Shown here: piece by piece, positions 14,236 to 22,722 of the stretch
Layout of the letters: every line of letters starts with the position of its first letter
Position numbering within the stretch: position 1 is the first letter of the stretch
Notes under the pieces: generated by a model
What the model saw: the letters and a program-made list of their open reading frames with translations, nothing else
Databases searched by the model: none
What the model was told of the DNA's origin: nothing
Position numbers and translations under genes: made by a program
From: Archaeoglobi archaeon
GTDB taxonomy: Archaea; Halobacteriota; Archaeoglobi; Archaeoglobales; Archaeoglobaceae
Length of the DNA: 45,272 nucleotides
Reading direction: 5' to 3'
Assembly (NCBI GenBank): GCA_029259335.1
Contig: JAPDIY010000011.1
Coordinates: 1-45,272 of the forward strand

Positions 14236-14800
14236 CTTTTAATGCAACTGTTTCACCAGCTTTAACCTTTTCGCCAACATTTCTGACAAATCTGTACCCC
14301 TCAGGAATTTCCAGCACGACTCTCGAACCGAAGCGAATCATTCCGATTTTATCCCCTTTCTCAACCACATCACCCTCTTTAACATAGCTGACTATTCTCC
14401 TCGCGAAAATTCCAGCCATCTGCAGAACTCTGAAAATTCCGTCCTCTGATTCTATCAGTATCTCGTTGGTTCTCACTCCACTTTTTCTCAGGAACGCCGG
14501 AGGTGTGCTGCCTTCGATGAACTTAACCGAAACAACCCTGCCACTTGCCGGAGATCTGTTGATGTGGCAGTCGAATGGGGACATGAAAATTTCAAGCCTT
14601 CTTCCCTTGATGTAATCAATCCTGCCGTCTGCGGGAGAGACTACACCTTCACCAATCTCTCTGTAAGGGTCGCGGAAGAAGTATGCGGTGAACAGTGCAG
14701 CGATGATGAAGAAGAGGGACAATGGTGGAAAAGTAAGGTGAGTAATTGCAGCCAGCAAAAGGCAAGCGATGATTATACCATATCCGCTTCTCTCTATCAT
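14213..14800 (-). CDS. asd: archaetidylserine decarboxylase (PSD type)
   Basis: 195 aa. N-terminal hydrophobic segments (about 8-40) anchor it. The phosphatidylserine decarboxylase core includes VVSPADGRIDYI, the conserved MSPFDCHINRSP, and near residue 157 MIRFGSRVVLEIP, where the Gly-Ser pair is the self-cleavage site forming the pyruvoyl group. The canonical LGST is FGSR here, as in other short PSDs. It makes archaetidylethanolamine from the product of pssA. Its ATG overlaps the stop of the archaeosortase gene (ATGA). Confidence 0.92.
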   Translation of the reverse strand: MIERSGYGIIIACLLLAAITHLTFPPLSLFFIIAALFTAYFFRDPYREIGEGVVSPADGRIDYIKGRRLEIFMSPFDCHINRSPASGRVVSVKFIEGSTPPAFLRKSGVRTNEILIESEDGIFRVLQMAGIFARRIVSYVKEGDVVEKGDKIGMIRFGSRVVLEIPEGYRFVRNVGEKVKAGETVALKDESIQGS

Positions 14801-15546
14801 CCTGCTCCCCCGAACATCTCATCTTTGAGTGAATAAATCAGTTCCGCAAGTTCGGGAAGTATTCTGAAAACGGTGTAGGCAATAAGAATGAGGGCAATGG
14901 TTGAGAGAACCTTTGCCACAACATGGTGAGCTATATAAAAGCTGTTCTCACCAAACCACGAGTATGCAAAGGCCACACTAACAAAGACATTCCTGAACAG
15001 ATTCAGGATGTAGATTACAGGAACGGAAATCAGGAATGCTTTTACCTTCCTCATCCTGTCTGCTTTTATCCCAAGAGTGGCGCCAGTAAAGAGGGCTATG
15101 CTCTCTATCGCCGTGCAGGCAAGAATGATCTGGACCATCTTCCCGTTCAAAACGATTTCATCTCCGTAGTTCTCCATGCTAAAGCCGATGAAATTGCCGA
15201 GTGTAACTGTAAGAGTAGCCGTTGTGTTGATTATCCAAGTGTTCAGAGAGCTAACAAAGGCAAACGGAAAGTAAACAGCACATGCGAGGGCTGAGAATGC
15301 TGTAACCTCAACAAATACTTCCGAGTTTTTTTTCAGTATGGATACCGAAAGCAGGAGGAAGAAAATGAAGGCGAGAAGGAAGACAGCGGTGTTGTAGTAA
15401 TCTACAGCCTTAATGTAGTCGGGAATCTTTGTTAAACATGCAATTGCAAAAATAAACCATGCAGTGAAGCCAAGCAATCTTTTCCTCATCCGCACGTATG
15501 CAATCATTGGAAGCAACGAGATGGCGGCTATTACCTCTGATAGCAT
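14797..15546 (-). CDS. artA: archaeosortase (ArtA-like transpeptidase)
   Basis: 249 aa, about seven or eight transmembrane helices. It shows the exosortase/archaeosortase active-site pattern: Cys144 in ILACTAIESI, Arg185 in ILNLFRNVFV and a His pair at 207-208 in YIAHHVV. Archaeosortases cut C-terminal tripartite sorting signals (ArtA: PGF-CTERM) and are needed for lipid attachment of surface proteins. I start at the ATG at 15546, not the open-frame ATG at 15630, because a GTTAAAAAA box sits 27 bp upstream. Its cluster with pssA and asd fits the reported dependence of ArtA on archaetidylethanolamine synthesis in haloarchaea. Confidence 0.85.
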   Translation of the reverse strand: MLSEVIAAISLLPMIAYVRMRKRLLGFTAWFIFAIACLTKIPDYIKAVDYYNTAVFLLAFIFFLLLSVSILKKNSEVFVEVTAFSALACAVYFPFAFVSSLNTWIINTTATLTVTLGNFIGFSMENYGDEIVLNGKMVQIILACTAIESIALFTGATLGIKADRMRKVKAFLISVPVIYILNLFRNVFVSVAFAYSWFGENSFYIAHHVVAKVLSTIALILIAYTVFRILPELAELIYSLKDEMFGGAG

Positions 15547-15662
15547 TGTGTCAAAAAATTGGGGCGGATTTTTTAACTTTTTCACTTCCTGAACGCTATG
15601 GCAGAGAAAATGATAACTGCAATTACCCATGTCGTCGTTGCAATAAACGCTAAAAGCTATTT

Positions 15663-16934
15663 TTACAGGAAATCGGAATATGACGGGGATTCCGGATACA
15701 ATATTTCTTTCACAGCGTCAATGAACTCAGAATAGATGTGCGCATCAAGGGCGAAGTGATTGTATCCGTACTCCTCAAAACCTGTAATTTCTGCCACGTA
15801 TTTGGTGAGCAGAGCAAATGCGAACATGTTGGCATGCATAGCTCCATAAGCATCGTTCGATCGCATGTAAAAAGTCCCATAAAGCCTATCCTTAAACTTC
15901 GTAAACTGGTAACCCCTCAAACACGGTGGATCATCGCTCACCAAGTCCCAGGGCCTTGAGATGCCGACATAGCAGTCTCTCCGGCATCTATCTTCTTTCA
16001 GCTTGTTTATAACACTGTAAAGCTGGTCAACCTTTACATCATCTTTCTGGCAGTATCTCGCCCTCTCGGCATAGGTGTATTCCTCACCCTCCTTCAGTAT
16101 GCTCTCCTTAACCTCCCCATCAAGCTTTGCAGCATGCATGATGTAATTGTAAGCGTAATCTATCCCATATTTCTCCGTAAAAGGCGCTTTGTCGTGCAAC
16201 CTGTTCTCATCCGGATTTTTGACTTCTACAAACAACCTGTGAACAAACAGGCTCTCTCCTTGCCCCTCAAATATATCCCCCCACTCTGTTCTTTTCCTTT
16301 TACCATTATTGTATATCACCTCAAGTGCCGAATGCCATGCTGAGGAGATGTAATCCTCAACAAGATGCGTTGCAAGGCTGTGGTAACCGTAGATTTCCTC
16401 AAAGTCATTTTCGTAACTCTTGGCCCTCTCGATGTCTCTCTCGTAAACATGCGGGATTGCAATAAGCATGGCAACACTTCCAGACTCAATGCCAGTCTTT
16501 CTTGAAATTTCTTCGAGTGCGCTTAAAAGAAAATCAAAATTGTGCTCAAAATAGTTCAAGCAGTCAAGAGATCTAACAAAAGCGGTTAAATGCAGCTCTT
16601 CCACAACAAGGAATGAGATTTCTGTAATTGCTGCAGGATTTCTGCAAAGATGGTCTTTTGGATACCAAAGCGGAATGGAAACTCTACGGGAGTGAGGCGA
16701 CTCTCTCAGCTTTTCTACAGCCATTTCCGCATATTTCAAAAACCTCTCGCTATATCTTTCCCCGCAAACATCATAGTCGAACTCATGGCCGAAGAATTCC
16801 GGTTTTTCGACAACCGCAAGTGATGGTTTTACCGAAAAATAGTTGCCGAATCGTGATCTGCATAACTCTCCTTCCCTCAGAATCTTTCCTATCAGCATTT
16901 CCTTTGCTTCTACTGGAGATTTCGTCAGTATCAT
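15663..16934 (-). CDS. ThyA-like thymidylate synthase homologue with internal duplication
   Basis: About 423 aa, twice the size of methanogen-type thymidylate synthases. The C-terminal half has ThyA landmarks: PPCLRG with the presumed catalytic Cys, YGTFYMRSNDAYGAMHAN, and LDAHIYSEF. The N-terminal half repeats the layout (HLCRNPAAI, LHLTAFVRSLDCLNYFEHN, IAIPHVYERD), so the protein seems to be two ThyA-like modules. ThyA makes dTMP from dUMP; whether both halves act is unclear. The frame is open to 17078, but a TATA box at 16957-16965 favours the leaderless ATG at 16934. The divergent 17020 gene is close. Confidence 0.75.
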   Translation of the reverse strand: MILTKSPVEAKEMLIGKILREGELCRSRFGNYFSVKPSLAVVEKPEFFGHEFDYDVCGERYSERFLKYAEMAVEKLRESPHSRRVSIPLWYPKDHLCRNPAAITEISFLVVEELHLTAFVRSLDCLNYFEHNFDFLLSALEEISRKTGIESGSVAMLIAIPHVYERDIERAKSYENDFEEIYGYHSLATHLVEDYISSAWHSALEVIYNNGKRKRTEWGDIFEGQGESLFVHRLFVEVKNPDENRLHDKAPFTEKYGIDYAYNYIMHAAKLDGEVKESILKEGEEYTYAERARYCQKDDVKVDQLYSVINKLKEDRCRRDCYVGISRPWDLVSDDPPCLRGYQFTKFKDRLYGTFYMRSNDAYGAMHANMFAFALLTKYVAEITGFEEYGYNHFALDAHIYSEFIDAVKEILYPESPSYSDFL

Positions 16935-16956
16935 TGGGGTTCTCTTAGCCACGTCT

Positions 16957-16965
16957 GGTATAAAG
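16957..16965 (-). promoter_or_regulatory. TATA box for the ThyA-like gene
   Basis: CTTTATACC on the minus strand, centred 27 bp before the ATG at 16934. It argues against the longer starts at 17003 and 17078. A separate TTTTATC element at about 16989-16996 sits 27 bp before the plus-strand ATG at 17020. Confidence 0.5.
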
Positions 16966-17019
16966 AGGCATCGGCTGCAAGTGGCAAAAATTTTATCTGC
17001 CATCGTAAAGCGTAGTAGC

Positions 17020-17934
17020 ATGGCTCGTAAGATGGAAAAGAAATCAGCGAGGATTCTCGCATTCCTGCTTGCACTCATAATGATTGGCTCAGTCTTTGCC
17101 TACATGATGAGGAGCGGCTCTGCCGAGAAAAGAGAGGTAGAGTTCAGACTTGACGATTTCAGGAGTTATGTTAACTGGACTCCTGATGGTGTTTATTACA
17201 TGCAGTACTACAATTTTACTTACCTCGCACAGCTTGAGGCCAATGATCCGATGAAGGATTATGTAAATTCGAAACTGCAAAATGTGCTTGTCAGTGCCGT
17301 TTTCAGCAGAGCAGTGCTTGAAATTACCTCAGGGATATCTCAGATTCTTGTTGCCAACTACATGACTGCCATTCCTCTCTATTTCGTTGATGCAAACATG
17401 GGTAAGGTTTACTTTGCAAAGGAGGATGAAACCAAGTACGGCAACTTCACACTGCAGGTTCGGAAAGGGGGTATCGCTCTTGTGGATCAGACCTCTCCCG
17501 TTATAGTGGGTTACAAACCACTTGTTGAGAGGGCGATTGATGTTATCGAGGGAAAAAACGTTTCAACGGGAAAGGAAACCTACCGCTATCTCTCCCGTAT
17601 AAATGGAAGCTTCGCCTATGCATTTATTATGTACGGCGAGCCCGCTAAAGCCTCGTTTAGATCGGGCAACAAGAGTATTGTAGATTTCTTCTTTGAAGGC
17701 TACAGATACAATTTCATCAACAACAGCTATGAAAAGATCTGGGCATTGCACTTTCTCGGAAACTATTTCTTTGGCGGGATGAACGAGAGTGAGAAGAACT
17801 TTGAGTACTACAAGGTCAAGAACTTCAAGGATGGGCTGAGCATTGCGGTGATGGAGGATAAGAACTTCACAAAAGTAGTAGAGGCGAGGCCAAACATACT
17901 GTCGTGGCAGATATCCTACAATACAACAGAATGA
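17020..17934 (+). CDS. membrane-anchored or secreted protein of unknown function
   Basis: 304 aa. A basic start (MARKMEKKSAR) and one hydrophobic helix (about 11-31) form a signal anchor; the rest is extracytoplasmic and Asn/Tyr/Phe-rich with about eight N-x-S/T sequons (for example NFT, NGS, NNS, NTT), which suggests N-glycosylation. No enzymatic motif and no C-terminal sorting signal are visible. The start at 17020 has a TATA element 27 bp upstream; the frame extends to 16843 without support. It overlaps the polynucleotide kinase gene by ATGA. Family not recognised. Confidence 0.75.
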   Translation: MARKMEKKSARILAFLLALIMIGSVFAYMMRSGSAEKREVEFRLDDFRSYVNWTPDGVYYMQYYNFTYLAQLEANDPMKDYVNSKLQNVLVSAVFSRAVLEITSGISQILVANYMTAIPLYFVDANMGKVYFAKEDETKYGNFTLQVRKGGIALVDQTSPVIVGYKPLVERAIDVIEGKNVSTGKETYRYLSRINGSFAYAFIMYGEPAKASFRSGNKSIVDFFFEGYRYNFINNSYEKIWALHFLGNYFFGGMNESEKNFEYYKVKNFKDGLSIAVMEDKNFTKVVEARPNILSWQISYNTTE

Positions 17935-19076
17935 GGGTCAGCAGGGGTAAGACTGTACTTGCAAGAGGGGAAGTTAAGATTGAAGGAGAGGCGGAGGTTC
18001 TCGGAGCGGAGTTAGGGAGATTTATCTCCGACAAATACGTTCCGATCTATTGCAAGGGGGACTGCGAGATAGAGGTGAAGGGAGAGTACTCGATCGTTGA
18101 CGGCAGAACCATACCAGAAAGTTGGGAGAAGTTAGCGGAGAAGGACTGGGACACTCTTTTTCTTTACGGCGGTACGGATAGCGGAAAGAGTACACTAGCA
18201 ACGTATCTGGCAAACAGAACAGGTGGCTGCTACGTTCTCGATCTGGACATAGGGCAGTCGGATATAGCTCATCCGGGTGCTATGGGGTACGGTTTTGTTG
18301 AGAACTGTGTATCAATTTCCCAGGCAGTAATGGTAAACGGGTTCTTTGCCGGAGTCATCTCTCCAACGGGTAGGGAGGTTAAATGCCTGAGAGGTGTTGC
18401 GAGGCTCTGGAGGGAGCTTGAGAAGAGAAAAGGAAGAAAGATCATTGACACAACAGGCTGGATAAAAGGGGCTAAGGCGAGGGAGTACAAGCTCGCCAAG
18501 CTAGAGATCGTACAGCCCGATTTAATTGCCTCATTTCAGCCAAAACCAGAGTTTCTGAAGGACTGGAAAATTTTTGAAGTCGAAAAGGGACATGTCGTTG
18601 AGAGAAGCAGAGAAGAGAGATCAAGAATGAGAGCGATAAGGTATGCCAGAGAACTCGAAGGGGCTGAGGAAGTAAAAGCCGACGTGTCAAAAGTAACAAA
18701 TACAAACCTTTTCAGCGGAAAGGAAATACCGAAGGAGTTTATGGAGGATGTACTTGAATGCAAGGTGCTTTCAGTCAGAAAAGGCGATGATTTTTTGATC
18801 ATTCTGGCAGAAAAGCATGTAGATGTTGAAGTCAGCATGATCAAAGCTCTGAAAGAGCTTTATGAGGTTGAAGACGTTTACATTCTGGGCTATGAGGATT
18901 TAAAGGGGCTGGTTGTTGGGCTTTACTCTGGAAACAGGTATCTCGGCATGGGTTTGCTGAAGGATATTCAGAATGAATGGCTGATCCTTGAGACGAGGCA
19001 CAGATACTTTGACAGAGTTGAGTTTGGCGAGTTCAGACTTTTCCAAGGGAAGGAATATATAGTCAGAATCCCATGA
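17931..19076 (+). CDS. Grc3/Clp1-type polynucleotide 5'-kinase
   Basis: 381 aa. After an N-terminal beta domain (about 1-65) comes a P-loop GGTDSGKSTLATYLANR near residue 82, then YVLDLDIGQSDIAHPG and DTTGWIKGAKAREYKLAKLEIVQPD, the pattern of the Clp1/Grc3/NOL9 RNA kinases, followed by a C-terminal domain. Archaeal members phosphorylate 5'-OH ends of RNA or DNA, for example after tRNA intron excision. I use the ATG at 17931, which overlaps the preceding stop (ATGA); a GTG at 17904 is the alternative. YjbQ and RlmE follow in the same direction, so an RNA-processing operon is likely. Confidence 0.88.
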   Translation: MRVSRGKTVLARGEVKIEGEAEVLGAELGRFISDKYVPIYCKGDCEIEVKGEYSIVDGRTIPESWEKLAEKDWDTLFLYGGTDSGKSTLATYLANRTGGCYVLDLDIGQSDIAHPGAMGYGFVENCVSISQAVMVNGFFAGVISPTGREVKCLRGVARLWRELEKRKGRKIIDTTGWIKGAKAREYKLAKLEIVQPDLIASFQPKPEFLKDWKIFEVEKGHVVERSREERSRMRAIRYARELEGAEEVKADVSKVTNTNLFSGKEIPKEFMEDVLECKVLSVRKGDDFLIILAEKHVDVEVSMIKALKELYEVEDVYILGYEDLKGLVVGLYSGNRYLGMGLLKDIQNEWLILETRHRYFDRVEFGEFRLFQGKEYIVRIP

Positions 19077-19082
19077 TTTCTC

Positions 19083-19466
19083 ATGGGTGTTTTGAGCATT
19101 AAGACGAGCAGGAGAGTAGAGATTATAGATATAACAGGCTTGGTTGAAAGAAGTCTGGAAAAGGATAGTGATCTTGCTGTAATCTATTCTCCTCACACAA
19201 CAACGGCAATCGTCATAAATGAGGCGGAGTCAGGTTTGCTTGAAGACATACTGGACTTCATGGAGAGGCTCGTTCCGTATGGAAAAGGGTACAGGCACGA
19301 CAGGATAGACAGCAATGCTGATGCACATCTCAAAGCCAGCATTCTCGGAAACTCGGTCGTGGTTCCGGTTGAAAACGGAAAGCTGATGCTTGGAACTTGG
19401 CAGAGAATTCTTTTCATCGAATTTGATGGGCCGAGAAGCAGAAGGGTTATTGTGAAGGTAGTATGA
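19083..19466 (+). CDS. YjbQ/UPF0047 family protein
   Basis: 127 aa, full length for UPF0047. Conserved elements are YSPHTTTAIVINE near residue 36, HDRIDSNADAHLKASILG with metal-type His/Asp residues, and GTWQRILFIEFDGPRSRR at the C terminus. Members bind metal as trimers and can complement thiamin phosphate synthase mutants, but the true role is unsettled. It begins 6 bp after the kinase gene, and its stop overlaps the rlmE start (ATGA). Confidence 0.92.
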   Translation: MGVLSIKTSRRVEIIDITGLVERSLEKDSDLAVIYSPHTTTAIVINEAESGLLEDILDFMERLVPYGKGYRHDRIDSNADAHLKASILGNSVVVPVENGKLMLGTWQRILFIEFDGPRSRRVIVKVV

Positions 19467-20038
19467 AGGACAGGCAGGATTACTACTATTGGAAGGCGAA
19501 GAAGGAGGGGTACCGGAGTAGGGCAGCCTATAAGCTTTTGCAGATGAACAGAACTTTCAAGTTAATCCGGCAGGGAGATCTCGTGCTCGATCTTGGTGCA
19601 ACTCCAGGTGGGTGGAGTCAGGTTGCAGTAGAGTTGGGGGCAAATGTTGTGGCTGTTGACATAAACCCTATGCCCCCAATGGAGGGAGTTACCTTTATAA
19701 AAGGCGATATAACAAGCCCGAAAACACTTAAGAAGATAAGGGAAGTTTCAGAAACCTACGACGTTGTTATGAGCGATGCATCACCCAAAATAAGCGGAAA
19801 GTGGACGATTGATCATCTGCGCTCAGTAGATCTGGCAAGAGCGAGCTTCAACATCGCAAAAGAGGTGCTAAAGCCGGGTGGGAATTTTGTAGTCAAGGTA
19901 TTTCAGGGAGAGGAGATACAGCAATTTTTTGGCGAGCTCAAGCCTTACTTCCGTTTCAAAAAATTTCACAGTCCTAAAGCTTCGAGAAAAAGAAGTGCAG
20001 AAGTTTACTTCGTTGGAAAAAGGTTCAGGAAAATCTGA
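19463..20038 (+). CDS. rlmE: rRNA 2'-O-ribose methyltransferase (RlmE/FtsJ family)
   Basis: 191 aa. It has the FtsJ Rossmann fold: SRAAYKLLQMN, the SAM motif LVLDLGATPGGWSQVAV near residue 40, DINPM, VVMSDASPKISGKW, and the K-D-K-E set with PGGNFVVKVFQGEE. It methylates a ribose 2'-OH, in bacteria U2552 of 23S rRNA; the archaeal target is presumably the same A-loop position. The short form lacks the C-terminal TRAM-like extension seen in some archaea. It converges with the oxidoreductase beta gene (14-bp overlap). Confidence 0.92.
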   Translation: MKDRQDYYYWKAKKEGYRSRAAYKLLQMNRTFKLIRQGDLVLDLGATPGGWSQVAVELGANVVAVDINPMPPMEGVTFIKGDITSPKTLKKIREVSETYDVVMSDASPKISGKWTIDHLRSVDLARASFNIAKEVLKPGGNFVVKVFQGEEIQQFFGELKPYFRFKKFHSPKASRKRSAEVYFVGKRFRKI

Positions 20039-20861
20039 GCAGGAATTCCCAGTCCTCGTCAATCTTTCTCTCAATCTCTCTGATGTCTCTTTCACTTAAA
20101 TGCAAGAATCTTCCCTGCTTCAGATACTCTGCCAGCGGTATTCTGTTCTCCTTTAAAGCGTACTTCTCTCCCGCTTTGGAGAGCCTAAGCTTTCCATCGT
20201 ACTCCCACAGAATCCACGCACCACTCATAACCGCTTTCCTCGCCACCTCAACCGTTTTCTCACTTGGAAACCTCCATCCGGGCGGACATGGGGCATGGAT
20301 ATGTATGAATCTGAACCCCGCCATCTCTCCTGCCTTTCTGAGCTTTTTTCTCAGATCCCTGATGTACCCAACACTGGCAGTTGCAACGTAGTCAGCTTTG
20401 TGAGTAAGCATGATGAGGGACAAGTTTCTTCTCTCTTCGGTCTTTCCCGCTGGAGATGTCGTTGTCTTTGCCTTCCAGAATGTGCTGAGGCTCGCCTGCG
20501 TCCCTGTGTTCATGTAAGCCTCGTTGTCCACCACAACCGTGATTACATCATCTCTTCTTGCTGCGGATGCACTCAAACCTGCAAATCCGATGTCGGCAGC
20601 CCCATCTCCCATCCAAGCCACAACGTTGGCCTCGACTCCGAGTTTTTTGTAGGCCTCACTCAAGCCGCATGCAACAGCGAGGGTTGACGGGAAGGGAACA
20701 TGAACAACTGGTGCTTTCATGGCAGATTTCGGATGTAAACCCGCTATAACTGTTGAACATCCAGCCGGAATGACCAGAACGGGATTCTTTATAACATCCA
20801 AACATCTCATGGCCATCGAAATCGGACAACCCTGACAGCTTGCATTTCCCGGCAGGATCAT
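20025..20861 (-). CDS. 2-oxoacid:ferredoxin oxidoreductase, beta subunit (TPP-binding)
   Basis: 278 aa. It contains the Fe-S/TPP half of a POR/VOR enzyme: N-terminal CQGCP, then WMGDGAADIGFAGLSAS (TPP-Mg motif) and VVDNEAYMNTGTQASLS. It oxidatively decarboxylates a 2-oxoacid to acyl-CoA with ferredoxin as acceptor. The motif context does not decide between pyruvate and branched-chain 2-oxoacids. The ATG at 20861 overlaps the alpha stop (ATGA), which I prefer to the in-frame start at 20870. It is last in the gamma-delta-alpha-beta operon. Confidence 0.92.
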   Translation of the reverse strand: MILPGNASCQGCPISMAMRCLDVIKNPVLVIPAGCSTVIAGLHPKSAMKAPVVHVPFPSTLAVACGLSEAYKKLGVEANVVAWMGDGAADIGFAGLSASAARRDDVITVVVDNEAYMNTGTQASLSTFWKAKTTTSPAGKTEERRNLSLIMLTHKADYVATASVGYIRDLRKKLRKAGEMAGFRFIHIHAPCPPGWRFPSEKTVEVARKAVMSGAWILWEYDGKLRLSKAGEKYALKENRIPLAEYLKQGRFLHLSERDIREIERKIDEDWEFLLRFS

Positions 20862-21940
20862 ATCAACCACTCCACCTTCTCAAGCTTTCCGTCCACAAAT
20901 TTTCCAAAGAGCCTATAGAAATCATCAATACCGACATCCAGCCCGCCAATGCCTGCCACCACATTTTTTACCTCAACACCACATGCAGCAGTTTCCATAC
21001 CCAAAATCCCCTTAATTCCTGTATTGGCCCTGTCAACAACCAGAACCTCTGATGGAAGCTCCTTTACAGCTTTTTCCGGAAACGGTCTTATGAATCTCAA
21101 TCTGAGCATCCCTATTCTGACTCCTTCGTCTCTCAGCATGTCAATAGCATCTTTGGCATCTCCACACCACCCTCCAGCCATAACAACAGCATATTCAGCA
21201 TCCTCAAGCCTGTATTTCTCTACCAACCCACCGTAGCTGCCGAACTCACCGTCAGTTCTCTCAATAACTTCAGCAGACTTCTCAAGGTCAATTGCCAAGT
21301 CATACCTTGCTTTCATTCTCGCCTCCCCCATAGTGACCGCATTCACTGCAACCTCCATGCCAGGCAAGATTCTGTATGCCTGTCTTCTCTCCGGCAGCTT
21401 AGCATTCCTAATTTCAACAATCTCGGCAGTGTGGCTCATAGTGAATGCATCAATGCCGACAGCGAATGGAATGTTCACCACCTCGCTAACAGCAAAAGCC
21501 TGCAGGGTCATGTCAAAAGCCTCCTGAGCGCTCTCAGCCATCCCTATAATCCACCCAGCATCTCTCAGAGACATTATGTCCGTGTGATCTCCATGGATGT
21601 TCCATGGAGCGCCAATTGATCTTGTTGCTACGGCCATCACAGCCGGCAGCCTCGATCCAGCAATCCACCAGCACATCTCGAACATGTAAGCCAGTCCATG
21701 ACTTGAAGTTGCAGTAAAAACCCTCGCTCCCGCTGTAGCAGCACCGTGTATCACTGCCATCGCCGAATGCTCTGACTCAACTCTTACAAAGCTCGCATCA
21801 AGTTCCCCACTCTCGACCATCTCAGCAAGTTTCTCCACTATCGGTGACTGGGGGGTTATCGGATAGGCGGCGATGACATCTGGCTTTGCTATCTTAACTG
21901 CTTCTGCAATGGCCTCATTGCTCGTTAGGAGTCTCTTCAC
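20858..21940 (-). CDS. 2-oxoacid:ferredoxin oxidoreductase, alpha subunit
   Basis: About 360 aa. It begins KRLLTSNEAIAEAVKIAKPDVIAAYPITPQSPIVEKL, the usual N terminus of POR/VOR alpha chains, with the pyrimidine-binding half of the TPP site (ESEHSAMAVIHGAATAGARVFTATSSHGL, split over residues of about 57-85). The C-terminal part has VLVVDRANTGIKG. I choose the GTG at 21940, which overlaps the delta TGA (GTGA); the longer frame to 21994 adds non-conserved residues overlapping delta. The product joins beta in the catalytic core. Confidence 0.92.
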   Translation of the reverse strand: MKRLLTSNEAIAEAVKIAKPDVIAAYPITPQSPIVEKLAEMVESGELDASFVRVESEHSAMAVIHGAATAGARVFTATSSHGLAYMFEMCWWIAGSRLPAVMAVATRSIGAPWNIHGDHTDIMSLRDAGWIIGMAESAQEAFDMTLQAFAVSEVVNIPFAVGIDAFTMSHTAEIVEIRNAKLPERRQAYRILPGMEVAVNAVTMGEARMKARYDLAIDLEKSAEVIERTDGEFGSYGGLVEKYRLEDAEYAVVMAGGWCGDAKDAIDMLRDEGVRIGMLRLRFIRPFPEKAVKELPSEVLVVDRANTGIKGILGMETAACGVEVKNVVAGIGGLDVGIDDFYRLFGKFVDGKLEKVEWLI

Positions 21941-22185
21941 TCCGGAACCATTTCTATTGCCTTCTGCCCGCATACTTCTCTGCAAACCCCACACCCCTTG
22001 CAGAATCTGTAATCTATTTCCACAGAATCTACTCCTTCGAAAATTACACCTTCAGGACAGTAAACGATACAGTTTCCACATTTCGAGCACAGTTCAGAAC
22101 TGACCAACGGGCGGTAATTCCTCCAGCTACCTGTTTCCCCTGCTGAAGCCACAGTTGCTTCTGATAGGATCGGACTCAAGTCCAT
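21937..22185 (-). CDS. 2-oxoacid:ferredoxin oxidoreductase, delta subunit (2[4Fe-4S])
   Basis: 82 aa ferredoxin-like subunit with two four-cysteine motifs, CSKCGNCIVYCPE near residue 33 and CKGCGVCREVC near residue 60, for two [4Fe-4S] clusters that pass electrons to external ferredoxin. A GAGGTGAT ribosome site lies within the end of the gamma gene, and the start overlaps gamma by 10 nt. Confidence 0.94.
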   Translation of the reverse strand: MDLSPILSEATVASAGETGSWRNYRPLVSSELCSKCGNCIVYCPEGVIFEGVDSVEIDYRFCKGCGVCREVCGQKAIEMVPE

Positions 22186-22691
22186 TTAATCACCTCATAA
22201 GCCTCCTTTGCCGCTTTAAAGCTTCTCTCTGCTCTCTCCCCAAGCTCAATATGCATCGCTTCCTTTAACGCGGAAATCTCAATGTCCAGAACTCTCGCTA
22301 TTGCTCCACTCATTGGAGCACTAAGTATAGCCCATCCTGCATTTACAAGACCGTGTCTTTCTGCAATTTCTGTTGCATTAACGTAATATGTTCTGCTGGG
22401 GATTTGAACAGGTTCGGGAGAATTTAAAATGACAACACTGGCTTCAGAATCAATCTCAATTTTCCTGTCGAAAACCGCCACAATATCTGGGTTTTTTATG
22501 ACCGATCTCCTTCTTATCGGCCTATCTGAAATGCGGAGATAAGTATTTACTCTTGCTCCTCTCCTTTCCGGGCCAAATTGCGGCATTGCCTGACTGTAGT
22601 ATCCCTGAAGCATAGCTGCAGTTGCCAGAACTCTCGCTGCTGTTACTCCACCCTGCCCGCCTCTGCAATAGATTGTAACTTCAGTAAGCAT
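22176..22691 (-). CDS. 2-oxoacid:ferredoxin oxidoreductase, gamma subunit
   Basis: 171 aa. The N-terminal VTIYCRGGQGGVTAARVLATAA and the SQAMPQFGPERRGARVNTYLRISD segment are diagnostic of POR gamma subunits. I start at the ATG at 22691 because a AATAAAAA box (22713-22720) is centred 25 bp upstream, giving a leaderless message; the TTG at 22697 would fall before the transcript start. First gene of the four-subunit operon. Confidence 0.93.
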   Translation of the reverse strand: MLTEVTIYCRGGQGGVTAARVLATAAMLQGYYSQAMPQFGPERRGARVNTYLRISDRPIRRRSVIKNPDIVAVFDRKIEIDSEASVVILNSPEPVQIPSRTYYVNATEIAERHGLVNAGWAILSAPMSGAIARVLDIEISALKEAMHIELGERAERSFKAAKEAYEVIKWT

Positions 22692-22722
22692 GATCAACGA
22701 AAAATGAGGCCGAATAAAAAAA

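Noticed and set aside
16935-17078. Longer start for the ThyA-like gene
   Set aside because: A TATA box at 16957-16965 would lie inside the coding sequence, and the extra residues overlap the divergent gene's start.
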